Of a stretch of 64,000 nucleotides of DNA, positions 25,614 to 34,654 are shown in pieces. The notes below the pieces were generated by a model. The model made no database searches. It saw only the letters and a list, made by a program, of their open reading frames with translations, and had not been told where the DNA came from. This DNA comes from Bacillota bacterium (GTDB lineage: Bacteria > Bacillota > Clostridia > Lachnospirales > Lachnospiraceae). The translations under genes and the position numbers were made by a program. Location of the stretch: NCBI GenBank assembly GCA_023402845.1, contig JAEYFP010000026.1:1-64000 (forward strand), given 5' to 3'. Numbering within the stretch: the first letter of the stretch is position 1; each line of letters begins with the position of its first letter.

Positions 25614-26811
25614 CGGACCGCCTTTCCTCATGAAACCAGTTGTTCTTCAAGTATCCCGCCTTACTGCAGGGACCCTCCTGAATCGGACATACGCGTCCTT
25701 CCTCCAAACACTTGGCAAGCGTCAGCACGTTTGCCGCCGCCGTTTTCGGATTCCAAAGCTGATGCATCTGCTCATAAGCTGCGATTCCGTAGGTTTCCTG
25801 TAATTCGGGTTTCTTAAGCAGTACTTCAAGCTGCCTTGTCAGACTGCCCGCACTTCCGCTTTTAAACACAAGTCCTGTTTTTCTATGCTTTACAAGCCAG
25901 GGAGTCGCACCGCAGGCATGACTCGCCACAACCGCACACCCGGCATTCAGTGCTTCATAAATAACGGAACCCCAGCCTTCCAAAAAATTGCTCGTCATGA
26001 CATAGATCTTCGCATCCGCCATGCGCTCTCTGGCCTCATCGGGAGATAAAAAATTTTCAAATGTGACAATATCCAAAAGACCGTACCGCTTTGCCATCCG
26101 CTCTACACAGGAACGTTCCGGACCCTCACCGACCATTGTGACCCGGAAAGAATAACCCTTGCTCTTTAAATTCCGGGCGGCTCTGATGACCAAATCCGGG
26201 CGCTTCAACTTCAGCATACGCCCCTCCCACAAAATTGTCGTCACCTTTGGATCGACAGCCTTTTGTACCTTTCTTTCCATCAGCGCCTGTGGTTCATAGG
26301 TCAAATGCTTTGGAAAATACCCGAACTGATAACACTTATCCGGATAGCTTCTCATCTTCTTATAGTCCCTTGCCGTGTAAGCACTGGCCCCCAGAATATA
26401 CAGCCTCTTTTTTCGGTTCCTGATATGCAGATGAATATACTTTTTTGTAAGCCTCGGAAGAAAAAATTTGATAAATCCCTCCTTCAGCGGGCGTTCCGAG
26501 TAACGAAACGTCAGTTTATTCTTTGAAAGCCGCTCCTCTATGTACAGTTCAGGCGCTGTTCCCATGACAACAACATCGCTGATCAGACCAAGTACGAGCG
26601 CCCTCTCGTGTAACGCTTTCTCCGTATAGGTACGCAGCACATAAGGCGGAACCTCCTTTTCACCCCAGCCCATATCGGCACGAAAGCCCTCGATCGGTTC
26701 TGTTTCCACAAACGTAAAACCATCCCCCAAAAGCGCATACCACTCATCGCAAAGCGCTTTCTGGTGATGGTTAAAATAATTTGAAAAAAAGGTCAGTGTC
26801 TTTATTTCCAT
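25603..26811 (-). CDS. GT4-family glycosyltransferase
   Basis: A 402-residue GT-B transferase starting MEIKTLTFFSNYFNHHQKAL, where the NYFNHHQ motif is seen in a recurring subgroup of exopolysaccharide transferases. The donor domain has VTTILWEGRMLKLKRPDLVI and SNFLEGWGSVIYEALNAGCA, the latter being the EX7E-like element. AGGAAG (26819-26824) lies 7 bases before the ATG at 26811; an adjacent ATG at 26814 is equally possible. It overlaps the next GT4 gene, so the two are probably translated together and act in sequence on the same repeat unit. The specific linkage is unknown. Confidence 0.84.
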   Translation of the reverse strand: MEIKTLTFFSNYFNHHQKALCDEWYALLGDGFTFVETEPIEGFRADMGWGEKEVPPYVLRTYTEKALHERALVLGLISDVVVMGTAPELYIEERLSKNKLTFRYSERPLKEGFIKFFLPRLTKKYIHLHIRNRKKRLYILGASAYTARDYKKMRSYPDKCYQFGYFPKHLTYEPQALMERKVQKAVDPKVTTILWEGRMLKLKRPDLVIRAARNLKSKGYSFRVTMVGEGPERSCVERMAKRYGLLDIVTFENFLSPDEARERMADAKIYVMTSNFLEGWGSVIYEALNAGCAVVASHACGATPWLVKHRKTGLVFKSGSAGSLTRQLEVLLKKPELQETYGIAAYEQMHQLWNPKTAAANVLTLAKCLEEGRVCPIQEGPCSKAGYLKNNWFHEERRSDEA

Positions 26812-26891
26812 CATTTTACTTCCTGAATACATAATATTTTCTTTCAGCGGAAAATCCGGAAAAGTTTCCTATGAAAGAATAAAATAATTTG

Positions 26892-27650
26892 CTATCCTAC
26901 GATCAGCTTCGCAGCCTCCACGGCCAGACATTCCAGAAAATAGAGCGGAGAATAGCCGTTATTCCGATAAATCCGATATTTGATTATCACGCGCTGCCAC
27001 GCTTTTTTGACGCTCCGCTCATGGCTAGTGCCGTTCATACAAAAATCTGCCAGTACCCGGTTTAGAGTCTCGATATGCACACCCGCCCTTTTCAGGCGCA
27101 GAATCAGATCGTAATCATCGTGAATCGTTTCCGTCTTATATGGATACTTCTCATAAATCTGCTTTGTGATAAACGTCGTCGGGTGGTTCCAATCTCTTGA
27201 AGTCGCATAACTCCGATTCCGCGCAGGCTTAATAAATGTCCCGCCGTTTGGAAGGTGCATCCTTAAATCCGCAAAAAACAAATCAAAACCCTTTTTCATA
27301 TAAACGTCCGCAACTGCCTGCAGCGCCTCCGGTTCATACCAGTCGTTGCTGTTGATCATGCCGATAATTTCTCCCGAGGCCAGTTTAATTCCTTTATTCA
27401 TCGCATCATAGATGCCGGCATCCGGCTCCGAATAAATTCGGTAAGTGATTCCCTTTTCGGCAAACGGTTCGTGAAAACATTCTGCAAGCGCAACGGTTCC
27501 GTCCGAAGAGTTTCCGTCAATAATCAGGTATTCTTTTGGGGAAAGCGTCTGGTTTAACACAGACTCGATTGTCTTTTTAAGCGTTTCCTCACTGTTCCTT
27601 GTCACCGTGATAATGCTGATTGTTGCCTGTCGTTTTTCATTGCTCTTCAT
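26892..27650 (-). CDS. GT2-family glycosyltransferase
   Basis: A 252-residue cytoplasmic GT-A enzyme. It opens ISIITVTRNSEETLKKTIES, then LIIDGNSSDGTV for the nucleotide site, and has INSNDWYEPEAL near residue 98 in place of the usual DxD region. The form resembles the WcaA/EpsE-like subgroup. No membrane segment is obvious. GAGGAG is 7 bases before the ATG at 27650, which overlaps the end of the initiating transferase at 27637 by 14 bases. Immediate coupling to the initiator suggests it adds the second sugar of the repeat unit; that is inference. Confidence 0.84.
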   Translation of the reverse strand: MKSNEKRQATISIITVTRNSEETLKKTIESVLNQTLSPKEYLIIDGNSSDGTVALAECFHEPFAEKGITYRIYSEPDAGIYDAMNKGIKLASGEIIGMINSNDWYEPEALQAVADVYMKKGFDLFFADLRMHLPNGGTFIKPARNRSYATSRDWNHPTTFITKQIYEKYPYKTETIHDDYDLILRLKRAGVHIETLNRVLADFCMNGTSHERSVKKAWQRVIIKYRIYRNNGYSPLYFLECLAVEAAKLIVG

Positions 27651-29019
27651 GCTCAGACTCCTCACCTAAAAAAGCTGTCGTACTGTCCTCCGCCTTGAAC
27701 AATACCAAAATCGTCTGAAACAGAAGCTGAATATCCTTTAAAATACTGTAATTCTCAATATACATCAAGTCGAGCATCAACTTATCCTTCGAACTCGTAT
27801 TATACTTTCCGGTAATTTGAGCATGACCCGTGAGCCCCGCCTTCATCCGCAGTCTGTAACGGAACTCCGGCAGTTCTTTCGTATAGTCCTCAACATTTTC
27901 AAGCATTTCCGGCCGTGGGCCTACAAGACTCATATCCCCTTTTAAAATATTAAAAAACTGGGGAAGCTCGTCGATCCGGTATTTCCTCATAAATTTTCCG
28001 ACAGGTGTCACCCGGTCATCATCCTTCGTTACTGAATAATTCCCGGCATTTTCCCTCATCGTACGAAATTTATAGATTTCAAATACCCTGCCGTGCACCG
28101 TTGCTCTCTTTTGCTTAAATAGCACCGCTCCTCCGTCATGACGTTTGATGCACACGGCACTCACGAGCAGAATCGGACTTGTAAGAAGCAGAGCCATAGC
28201 CGATAAAAAAATATCCATCAGCCGCTTGATAATCCGCTGCTCAAATGTAATCATATGAAACTGTGAAGAGAAAAACGAAATATCATCAACAACAACCGGC
28301 TTTGAATTTTGCTCCAAAATATCTGCAATATGCGGATTGAAATAAATATTCTTCAAGTTTTGGTAACAGAAATCCACAATTTCTGTCCTCAGCCCGACCG
28401 GAACCTCATAAAGGACAACCGTATCCGCCTTAACAATCCGGTCCTTTAAATCGGGAATGTCATGCCTGACGATACCGCAGACATGATAGCGCTTTTGAAA
28501 ATCCTGCAGTGCATGCGCGACTCTTTTGGCATCTGATTCGTCTGATGTAATAATGAGACAGCGCTGCGCATCGTTAATCCAAAAATAGAACGCCGTCCCG
28601 GCATGGGTCATTACAATAAAAATAAGCACCTGAATGAAAATGACCAGGAAGAAAATGCTCAGGTTCTCAATTTTAAATGTCGCATTGTTTGCCTCGTTCG
28701 TCTTCATGATCGTCAATTCAAAATAAGTGACAAAATCCGTAAAAACAGCCGCGAGAGAAAGTGAAAATACAATCTGCTTATTTTTGCGCAGGCCGACATC
28801 ATATTTTCCGTAAATACCCGTCAGAAGAAAGAGCATAATGACGTAGGTGGACAGCGTGACGGCCGCCGTTCTCGACAGTGTAATGATCTCGCGATTGTCA
28901 ATTGCAAACAACAGAAAAAATGCGGCAAAGCAAGCCGCGTACATCACAAGCTCAAAAACAAACAGGATGGATTTTTCAAATTTTGCACACAATCCGTAAA
29001 ATGCACCTTTTTTCTTCAT
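27637..29019 (-). CDS. Initiating polyprenyl glycosylphosphotransferase (WbaP/WcaJ-like, unit 1)
   Basis: A 460-residue membrane enzyme that moves a sugar-1-phosphate onto undecaprenyl phosphate. Residues 15 to about 145 hold four or five membrane segments, about 150-250 a Rossmann-like domain, and about 265-450 the catalytic bacterial sugar transferase domain after a membrane helix. It shows IYKFRTMREN, YRIDELPQFFNILKGDMSLV, GPRPE and KAGLTGHAQITGKYNT. It is a paralogue of 58852-60231 with matching length and motif order. The usual sugar is Gal, Glc or a HexNAc, and it cannot be chosen from sequence. The gene starts a run of transferases toward 24456. Confidence 0.9.
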   Translation of the reverse strand: MKKKGAFYGLCAKFEKSILFVFELVMYAACFAAFFLLFAIDNREIITLSRTAAVTLSTYVIMLFLLTGIYGKYDVGLRKNKQIVFSLSLAAVFTDFVTYFELTIMKTNEANNATFKIENLSIFFLVIFIQVLIFIVMTHAGTAFYFWINDAQRCLIITSDESDAKRVAHALQDFQKRYHVCGIVRHDIPDLKDRIVKADTVVLYEVPVGLRTEIVDFCYQNLKNIYFNPHIADILEQNSKPVVVDDISFFSSQFHMITFEQRIIKRLMDIFLSAMALLLTSPILLVSAVCIKRHDGGAVLFKQKRATVHGRVFEIYKFRTMRENAGNYSVTKDDDRVTPVGKFMRKYRIDELPQFFNILKGDMSLVGPRPEMLENVEDYTKELPEFRYRLRMKAGLTGHAQITGKYNTSSKDKLMLDLMYIENYSILKDIQLLFQTILVLFKAEDSTTAFLGEESEHEEQ

Positions 29020-29054
29020 TCCGATCTCCCCGTCGGCTTCAGACGGCAGGCGGG

Positions 29055-30473
29055 CTACATGCCCTCATAAACCTCCTGCACATACTCCATGAAGCGGTTA
29101 TCTTTGTCGTAAAGCCGCGCTCTTTTCATACAAAGCTCCGGCGTATATAAATTGCTGCGCAACGCAATAATCTTGTCAATCGCAGCGATGATTCCCTGCA
29201 CGCTGTTGCGTTCCACAGCAATTCCGCAGGTGTCGTCAATGCTCTCCGGACTGCCTCCTGCTTTGTAGGTTACAACCGGGGTACCACACGCAAGCGCCTC
29301 AATATTTGTGGTGGGGAACGTATCCTCCAGCGTCAAGTTAACATAAATATCCGCGAGGGAATACAACGCAGCCAGCTCTTTTACACTGTCCGTCTTTGCA
29401 AGCCCGATAATCGAATGCGGCAGCTGTGAAAGCTGATCATCGCTTAAACCGAGCAGAATGATTGCAAATTTATCGCCGACAGACTTTGCAAGCGTCTCAA
29501 ACTGAGATAAGCCCTTTCTTTCCCGCCATGGATTTGCAACGCCGAGCAGTACATATTTTCCTTTCAGGTGCAGCTTACTTCTGAGCTGAAAGACAAGATT
29601 ATCATCCTTTCGTTCCTCCGCCACCGGAGAAAACTCTTCTAAGTCGATTCCGGTCGGAATGACCACCGTATGATAATTTTTTAAATAAGACTGCTTGACG
29701 CGAGCCGCCAGCCATTCAGACGGTGTTACAACCGTCAGATTGGAAAAGCCGGTAAACAGTTCCTTTTTCTGTTCGTAATTTTTCTTGGAACGATCCATCA
29801 TGATCGACCGCGGATATTCTTGAAGCTGCTCACAGTGCGAGCAGCCTGCCTGCCACTTTTGACAGCCGATATACTCAAAATGCGCACAATGCCCTGTAAA
29901 GCTCCAGCAGTCATGCAGGGTCCATATCACCCTTCGGCCGGATTGCTTCAAATAGGTAAACAGCAGCTTCACATTGACATAATAGCCATGCACATTGTGC
30001 AGATGCACGATATCCGGATTAAATTCCTCGATGACCGAGATCAGCTCTTTTGTAGCCTTAGAGGAATAAAAACCATGTCTGTCCGTAATGCGGCTCAGGC
30101 CTCCGTGAATATAAACGCCCGTATCACTTCCTATCCGGTAGGAACGAATCCCCTCCGGTGCCTCTCCGCGTCCATAGGCGACAAGGCATTCATAACCATG
30201 GTCCTGAAGAGTTCTGTACAAACCGCTCACGATTCTTCCGACGCTTCCGGTTCCTGAAACCGTATTAATGAGCAAAACCCTTCTGTTTTCCAGCTTGTCC
30301 ATGGATGCAATCACAGTATTTGCGGCTTTGCTGATTGCGGAATTTTCCTCCGCTTCCTTGCTTCCCTGTCCGATAAATTCATTTTCCATATTTTCATCGA
30401 GAGAAACTGCAGTCACATCGCGCAAAGGAGACGCGGTTCTCTTCTGTTCGAGTTCCTCATAATCATCTATCAT
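29055..30473 (-). CDS. GT4-family glycosyltransferase with N-terminal extension
   Basis: A 472-residue GT-B enzyme of the subgroup with a disulfide-rich-looking insert (HDCWSFTGHCAHFEYIGCQK, then CSHCEQL), common in exopolysaccharide loci. The donor domain has LLGVANPWRERKGLSQF and VNLTLEDTFPTTNIEALACG. The catalytic fold begins only at about residue 62 (RRVLLINTVSGTGSVGRIV). Before it lies a hydrophilic, acidic extension of about 60 residues with no recognised motif. The ATG at 30473 has a GAGGAG site 7 bases upstream, so the extension appears real. The gene follows the NeuA-PseG fusion by 4 bases. Role of the extension unknown. Confidence 0.83.
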   Translation of the reverse strand: MIDDYEELEQKRTASPLRDVTAVSLDENMENEFIGQGSKEAEENSAISKAANTVIASMDKLENRRVLLINTVSGTGSVGRIVSGLYRTLQDHGYECLVAYGRGEAPEGIRSYRIGSDTGVYIHGGLSRITDRHGFYSSKATKELISVIEEFNPDIVHLHNVHGYYVNVKLLFTYLKQSGRRVIWTLHDCWSFTGHCAHFEYIGCQKWQAGCSHCEQLQEYPRSIMMDRSKKNYEQKKELFTGFSNLTVVTPSEWLAARVKQSYLKNYHTVVIPTGIDLEEFSPVAEERKDDNLVFQLRSKLHLKGKYVLLGVANPWRERKGLSQFETLAKSVGDKFAIILLGLSDDQLSQLPHSIIGLAKTDSVKELAALYSLADIYVNLTLEDTFPTTNIEALACGTPVVTYKAGGSPESIDDTCGIAVERNSVQGIIAAIDKIIALRSNLYTPELCMKRARLYDKDNRFMEYVQEVYEGM

Positions 30474-30477
30474 TTCG

Positions 30478-32124
30478 TTACTCCTCATCATCCAGATCAT
30501 TTAGTATTAGATGAATCACTCGTTCCTGCCCCCTGGAAAAGTCTTTTGTGAGTTGCAGCTTTCTCATTTCCTGACGCACCTTCGGCGTGGAAATCAGCCA
30601 GCGAATCGTGGAAATGATTGTCAGCGCATCCTGCTCCCTGCCGATGCCGAGATTGATAAAGCCATTCTGGATACCGGCAAATACATGCTCTGCCTCCCGT
30701 TCATTCTGCGCCATTACAATAGAAGGGACGCCCATACTCGCCAGTTCGTAGACCGTTCTGCCCTGCGAGGTAACGGCAAGATCCATTTTGTTCATATAGG
30801 CACTGACCCGCTTCACATCATTATGAACATAAATATTATTTTCTTCATCTGTCACTATTTTATCCTTGTGCAGATAAGCAAACCCGATGAGAAAATGAAA
30901 TTGGATATCAGGATGCTTGCTATGAAGCACCTTGCACACCTCATATAACCGGCCTGTCAGATCGGAAGGATCCGAACCGCCGAAAATCACAAGAATATTT
31001 TTCACCTCTTCGGAAAACGCCTTCGGTTCCTCCTCTAAAAATTCGTCCCGAATGCAGAAATACTTCGAGCCGTAATATTCATTGTGGAGCTTATCGCCCT
31101 TTTCATACAGTGCATTAATAACGGCGTCTGCATACTTTGCGCCGAGTCCGACATCCTCAAAGTTAATGACTCGCTTCACATACTTTGTTGCCATCATCAT
31201 ATAGTCCTGCGTCGTATCCAGAATATCGTTGACAAGAATATCCGGCTTTTCCCTCTTCAGCACCTCTTCAAATTCCTTTTCATCCGCAACGGCTATCACC
31301 GGAAAGTTGGCTTCTTTCAGCCGTTCAATACCGATATCGCTCTCAGAATCCGCCGCAAATAAAATCTCATGCGCCGTCAGCTTATATGCAAGTGTCAGAC
31401 AACGATAAATATGCCCCATTCCGAGCTGCATCTTACCGACCGTCCGAAACAGCACTTTTTTCCTCTTAAGAATATTTTCACAAAGCACCCAATCCGAATA
31501 CGTATCAATGTCAATTGCCTCTTCCTCGGGAATTTCAAAAATATTGACTTTTTCCCCGATTCTGCTGTTTTCCGTCACGCATCCCCTGCGCGTGATCAAA
31601 AATCCCCCTGTTTCCACATAGTTAGCAGGAAGTTCCTGAGAATTCAAACGCTTTTCATAATTCTTTGCAATTTTGCCGTTGCGAATACCCCAGGACAGAT
31701 GCGGCTTATTCATTGCACTTAAAATGGTATCCCACTCGGATTCCTCAAAAAAGCGGACCGCCTTTTTTAATGTCTCAAGTTTCAGGGTCGGAGAGGTTGC
31801 CTGCATCGTGATGACATTGTCATAGGTGCATTGCTTTTTATGCTCCATATACTGTACGGCATGGTAAATAACAGGATCGAGTGTCACCTGATCCGTCGCA
31901 AGCTCCTTCGGACGGGCGATGACCTCCACACCCCTTTTCTCTACAATCCCTCCCAGCTCTTCGTCATCCGTGGAAACGGCGACATCTACCTCCATATAAG
32001 CCTTGAGTGCATTTGCATTTTCTATCGAATAACAGATCAGCGGCTTCCCGCACATGATCCTCACATTTTTCCTCGGTATTCTTTTTGAACCGCCCCTCGC
32101 CGGTATGACTATCAAAGTTTTCAT
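30478..32124 (-). CDS. NeuA-PseG fusion: CMP-nonulosonate synthetase plus UDP-sugar hydrolase-like domain
   Basis: A 548-residue bifunctional protein. Residues 1 to about 225 form an acylneuraminate cytidylyltransferase (IPARGGSKRIPRKN at 7-20, MQATSPTLKL near 107). Residues about 230-548 form a PseG/SpsG-like GT-B hydrolase: LGMGHIYRCLTLAYKL, VIFGGSDPSDLT, SQGRTVYELASMGVP. In pseudaminic acid synthesis PseG removes UDP before the PseI condensation and PseF activates the product with CMP. This chain covers the steps before and after the NeuB-type enzyme at 33581. Related stand-alone proteins are SpsF and SpsG of Bacillus spore coat synthesis. GAGGAG is 6 bases before the ATG. The exact sugar (pseudaminate, legionaminate or other) is undecided. 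Confidence 0.88.
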   Translation of the reverse strand: MKTLIVIPARGGSKRIPRKNVRIMCGKPLICYSIENANALKAYMEVDVAVSTDDEELGGIVEKRGVEVIARPKELATDQVTLDPVIYHAVQYMEHKKQCTYDNVITMQATSPTLKLETLKKAVRFFEESEWDTILSAMNKPHLSWGIRNGKIAKNYEKRLNSQELPANYVETGGFLITRRGCVTENSRIGEKVNIFEIPEEEAIDIDTYSDWVLCENILKRKKVLFRTVGKMQLGMGHIYRCLTLAYKLTAHEILFAADSESDIGIERLKEANFPVIAVADEKEFEEVLKREKPDILVNDILDTTQDYMMMATKYVKRVINFEDVGLGAKYADAVINALYEKGDKLHNEYYGSKYFCIRDEFLEEEPKAFSEEVKNILVIFGGSDPSDLTGRLYEVCKVLHSKHPDIQFHFLIGFAYLHKDKIVTDEENNIYVHNDVKRVSAYMNKMDLAVTSQGRTVYELASMGVPSIVMAQNEREAEHVFAGIQNGFINLGIGREQDALTIISTIRWLISTPKVRQEMRKLQLTKDFSRGQERVIHLILNDLDDEE

Positions 32125-33584
32125 TCCTGACTCCTCTGGTTATCCTTCTTAAGGTAATGCTGTTTGATATAAGTAAGCAGTAACATTATATCACGTCTTT
32201 TGAGAAAAGCAAAAATTCCTAATATCACGACTGCCAAACTGTAACGAGCCACGATGATTTCGATACCGTCCCTGTAAAATAAACTCATCAGCAGACCGAT
32301 TCCGCAGCAAAGCACCATCGAGGTAAACATGTAAAAATTGGCATAGATCCGCTTCTTAAGGACAAAACGCGTCGCAATATAATGGAACAGCAGCAGAAAC
32401 AAATAACTGAACAGCGTCGTATAGCCGGCGGAAATGTATCCATAACGCGGAATAAAAATCAGGTTCAACACATAGTTGACGATTGCCGCCAGAATAGAGC
32501 TGACGGCGATAATCGGCGTCTTTTTATAAAACAGCTCTACATTGACGTAGTTTGTATAATAATACTGTGCCAGCGTCCCGAGCGCAACAGGTGGAATTAC
32601 CCATTTTGCCTGCCAGTAGTCGGGCGAATTCGGTGAAAGGATCATCAGCGCTTCCGGTGCTACCGTAATAAAGCCAATCGTCAAAAATGCACCGAGCAGT
32701 ACAAGCTTTTTTTGAATCCCCCGGATCTGCTGCTTATTCCCCGCATGGAGCTGGTCGTTGAACCACGGCAGCCACGCCTGTCCGATCGCATTTGTAAAAA
32801 TAGCGAGCAGTGTCGCAAAGCTGTAGCCGAATGTATAAAGCCCATTGTCCGCATCACCGCACAGATCCTTGATCATGATCCGGTCAATTTGTGCCAGAAC
32901 AGTGAGTGCCAGCGCATGCGGAATCATTGGAAGTCCCATTTTCAGCGCATAGATCCAGTATTCCTTTTTATAGAACAGACGCCCCTTCCGTAAAATTTGG
33001 ATATAAAACCAGATACCCATCATAAACGTCGGCAGCAGCGTTCCTAAAATTTTGCCAAAATAGCGCTTTTCATTGAACAGCAGCATCAATGCAACGGAAA
33101 ACAGGATCGTACCAACACTGGAAATAATCGAAATCGCTATATTTTCCTTGTACTTATATTCATATCGGCATTTCTGCTGCATGTATTCCACAGAAGGTGA
33201 AATCATCAGATAAACAAACAGTACAATAACAAGCGGTACCTCGTATTTGATCGCCGCCGAAATCTGTTCCCTGAAAATAGTAGCCGCAAGCAGCACACAA
33301 AACGCAAACGAACTGGAAAGTCCCTGCAGTGCTGACATATACTCGTCAAATTTATCCCCAAAGTCAATTTTAGCCCTTCCGATGCTATATACAATGCATA
33401 GGCAGGTGAGGATATTGAAAATATCAATCCAGGAATTAAATGTATTGGCACGTCCATAGTCGGCCGTCGTCAGCATACTCGTATAAATCGGAGTCGTGAC
33501 AATCGCGATCGCCCTGATGGATATACTCGAAATCATATACCAGATTCCGGATTTAATTACCTGACTTCCCTTTTCTTTTCTCAT
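32121..33584 (-). CDS. wzx: Wzx-type oligosaccharide flippase (unit 2)
   Basis: A 487-residue MOP-superfamily flippase with about 14 membrane segments. It shows SSISIRAIAIVTTPIYTSML at the N terminus and the mid-protein MGLPMIPHALALTVLAQIDR. It lies between the NeuB-type synthase and the NeuA-PseG fusion, so its substrate may be a nonulosonate-containing repeat unit. The ATG at 33584 overlaps the synthase stop (ATGA); an ATG at 33599 is also in frame, and neither has a clear ribosome site, which suggests translational coupling. The C terminus overlaps the NeuA-PseG start. Confidence 0.87.
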   Translation of the reverse strand: MRKEKGSQVIKSGIWYMISSISIRAIAIVTTPIYTSMLTTADYGRANTFNSWIDIFNILTCLCIVYSIGRAKIDFGDKFDEYMSALQGLSSSFAFCVLLAATIFREQISAAIKYEVPLVIVLFVYLMISPSVEYMQQKCRYEYKYKENIAISIISSVGTILFSVALMLLFNEKRYFGKILGTLLPTFMMGIWFYIQILRKGRLFYKKEYWIYALKMGLPMIPHALALTVLAQIDRIMIKDLCGDADNGLYTFGYSFATLLAIFTNAIGQAWLPWFNDQLHAGNKQQIRGIQKKLVLLGAFLTIGFITVAPEALMILSPNSPDYWQAKWVIPPVALGTLAQYYYTNYVNVELFYKKTPIIAVSSILAAIVNYVLNLIFIPRYGYISAGYTTLFSYLFLLLFHYIATRFVLKKRIYANFYMFTSMVLCCGIGLLMSLFYRDGIEIIVARYSLAVVILGIFAFLKRRDIMLLLTYIKQHYLKKDNQRSQE

Positions 33585-34654
33585 GGTGTAAGCATCCATT
33601 CCATTAAAATCGTGTCCTCCGCGATGTCCTGCGCAGCAGTCCTTCCAACCAGCTCCGTCAGCCTGTCCGGAGAAATGCCGGTTCCCGGACGTTTAAATGT
33701 CAGCAGCTCTTCGCTGATAATCGTTCCCTTCGGAATATCGACAGCCGACACAATGGAGCGCCTTGCGTTTTTACGCGCAGTCAGCTCGGTTTGCAGACAG
33801 CAGAGAGTACCCTTGCCGCGTATCAAATCCATCTCTTCAATCCCTTTTAAAATTCGTTTTGCATCCCCCGGATCCATCGCATGGTAATGGTCGTTTCCCT
33901 TCAGGGTCTTGTCCAATGTAAAATGCTTCTCAATACAGCGCGCCCCAAGATTATATGCCGTTTTGATAACATCGCAGTTTTCCGTCGGCTTCGTATGATC
34001 CGAATAACCGATATACAGATCGGGAAACTGGCTTGCCAGCGAAGAAATCTTTAATAAATTCGCATCCCCAAGCGGAGTCGGATATTCGAGAACGCAGTGC
34101 AGCAGCACAATCGGCTTCTCGTTATGCATACGAATCGTGTCAATCGCTGCCTCAATTTCCGGCAGTTCCGATGCCCCGACCGACAAAAGAATCGGTTTGT
34201 TTTTCTTCGCCTGATGTTCGATAAACGGCAAATTGGATAAATCGGAGGAAGAAATTTTATAGACCTCCATCAGCTCATCGAGATAATCAGCGGATTCAAA
34301 ATCAAAGGCTGTGGACAGAAACTCAATTTTTAAGCTTTCCGCATACGCCTTTAATTCTTTGTATTCCTCATAGCCAAAGCTGTCAAACTTCTGAAACAGC
34401 TCATACTGCGAAGTCGTCGGCTCCTCTGTCGTATCCCAATAGGAGGGAGATGCCTTCGCGGCAAGCGTGCCTGCTTTATAGGTCTGAAACTTTACGGCAT
34501 GAATGCCGGCTAAAGCCGCCTCCTTCACCATTTCCTTGGCAGCCTCCATCACTGTGATACCCTCTTTTTTCGCAATATCATAATAATTGACTCCGATTTC
34601 GGCGATCAGCACAAACTGGCCGTTTTGCAGCCGATTGATGATTGAACTTTTCAT
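33581..34654 (-). CDS. neuB: NeuB-family nonulosonic acid synthase
   Basis: A 357-residue enzyme that condenses phosphoenolpyruvate with a six-carbon amino sugar to give a nine-carbon acid. The TIM-barrel domain shows FVLIAEIGVN (14-23), HAVKFQTYKAG, LSTAFDFESADYLDE, LHCVLEYPTPLGDANL and CIEKHFTLDKTLKGNDHYHA. The C-terminal SAF (antifreeze-like) domain (about 290-357) carries ARRSIVSAVDIPKGTII and FKRPGTGISP. It may make sialic, legionaminic or pseudaminic acid; the PseG-like domain in the neighbouring fusion favours a pseudaminate-type pathway. GGAGGAG stands 5 bases before the ATG. The earlier steps (dehydratase, aminotransferase, acetyltransferase) are not clustered with it. Confidence 0.9.
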   Translation of the reverse strand: MKSSIINRLQNGQFVLIAEIGVNYYDIAKKEGITVMEAAKEMVKEAALAGIHAVKFQTYKAGTLAAKASPSYWDTTEEPTTSQYELFQKFDSFGYEEYKELKAYAESLKIEFLSTAFDFESADYLDELMEVYKISSSDLSNLPFIEHQAKKNKPILLSVGASELPEIEAAIDTIRMHNEKPIVLLHCVLEYPTPLGDANLLKISSLASQFPDLYIGYSDHTKPTENCDVIKTAYNLGARCIEKHFTLDKTLKGNDHYHAMDPGDAKRILKGIEEMDLIRGKGTLCCLQTELTARKNARRSIVSAVDIPKGTIISEELLTFKRPGTGISPDRLTELVGRTAAQDIAEDTILMEWMLTP

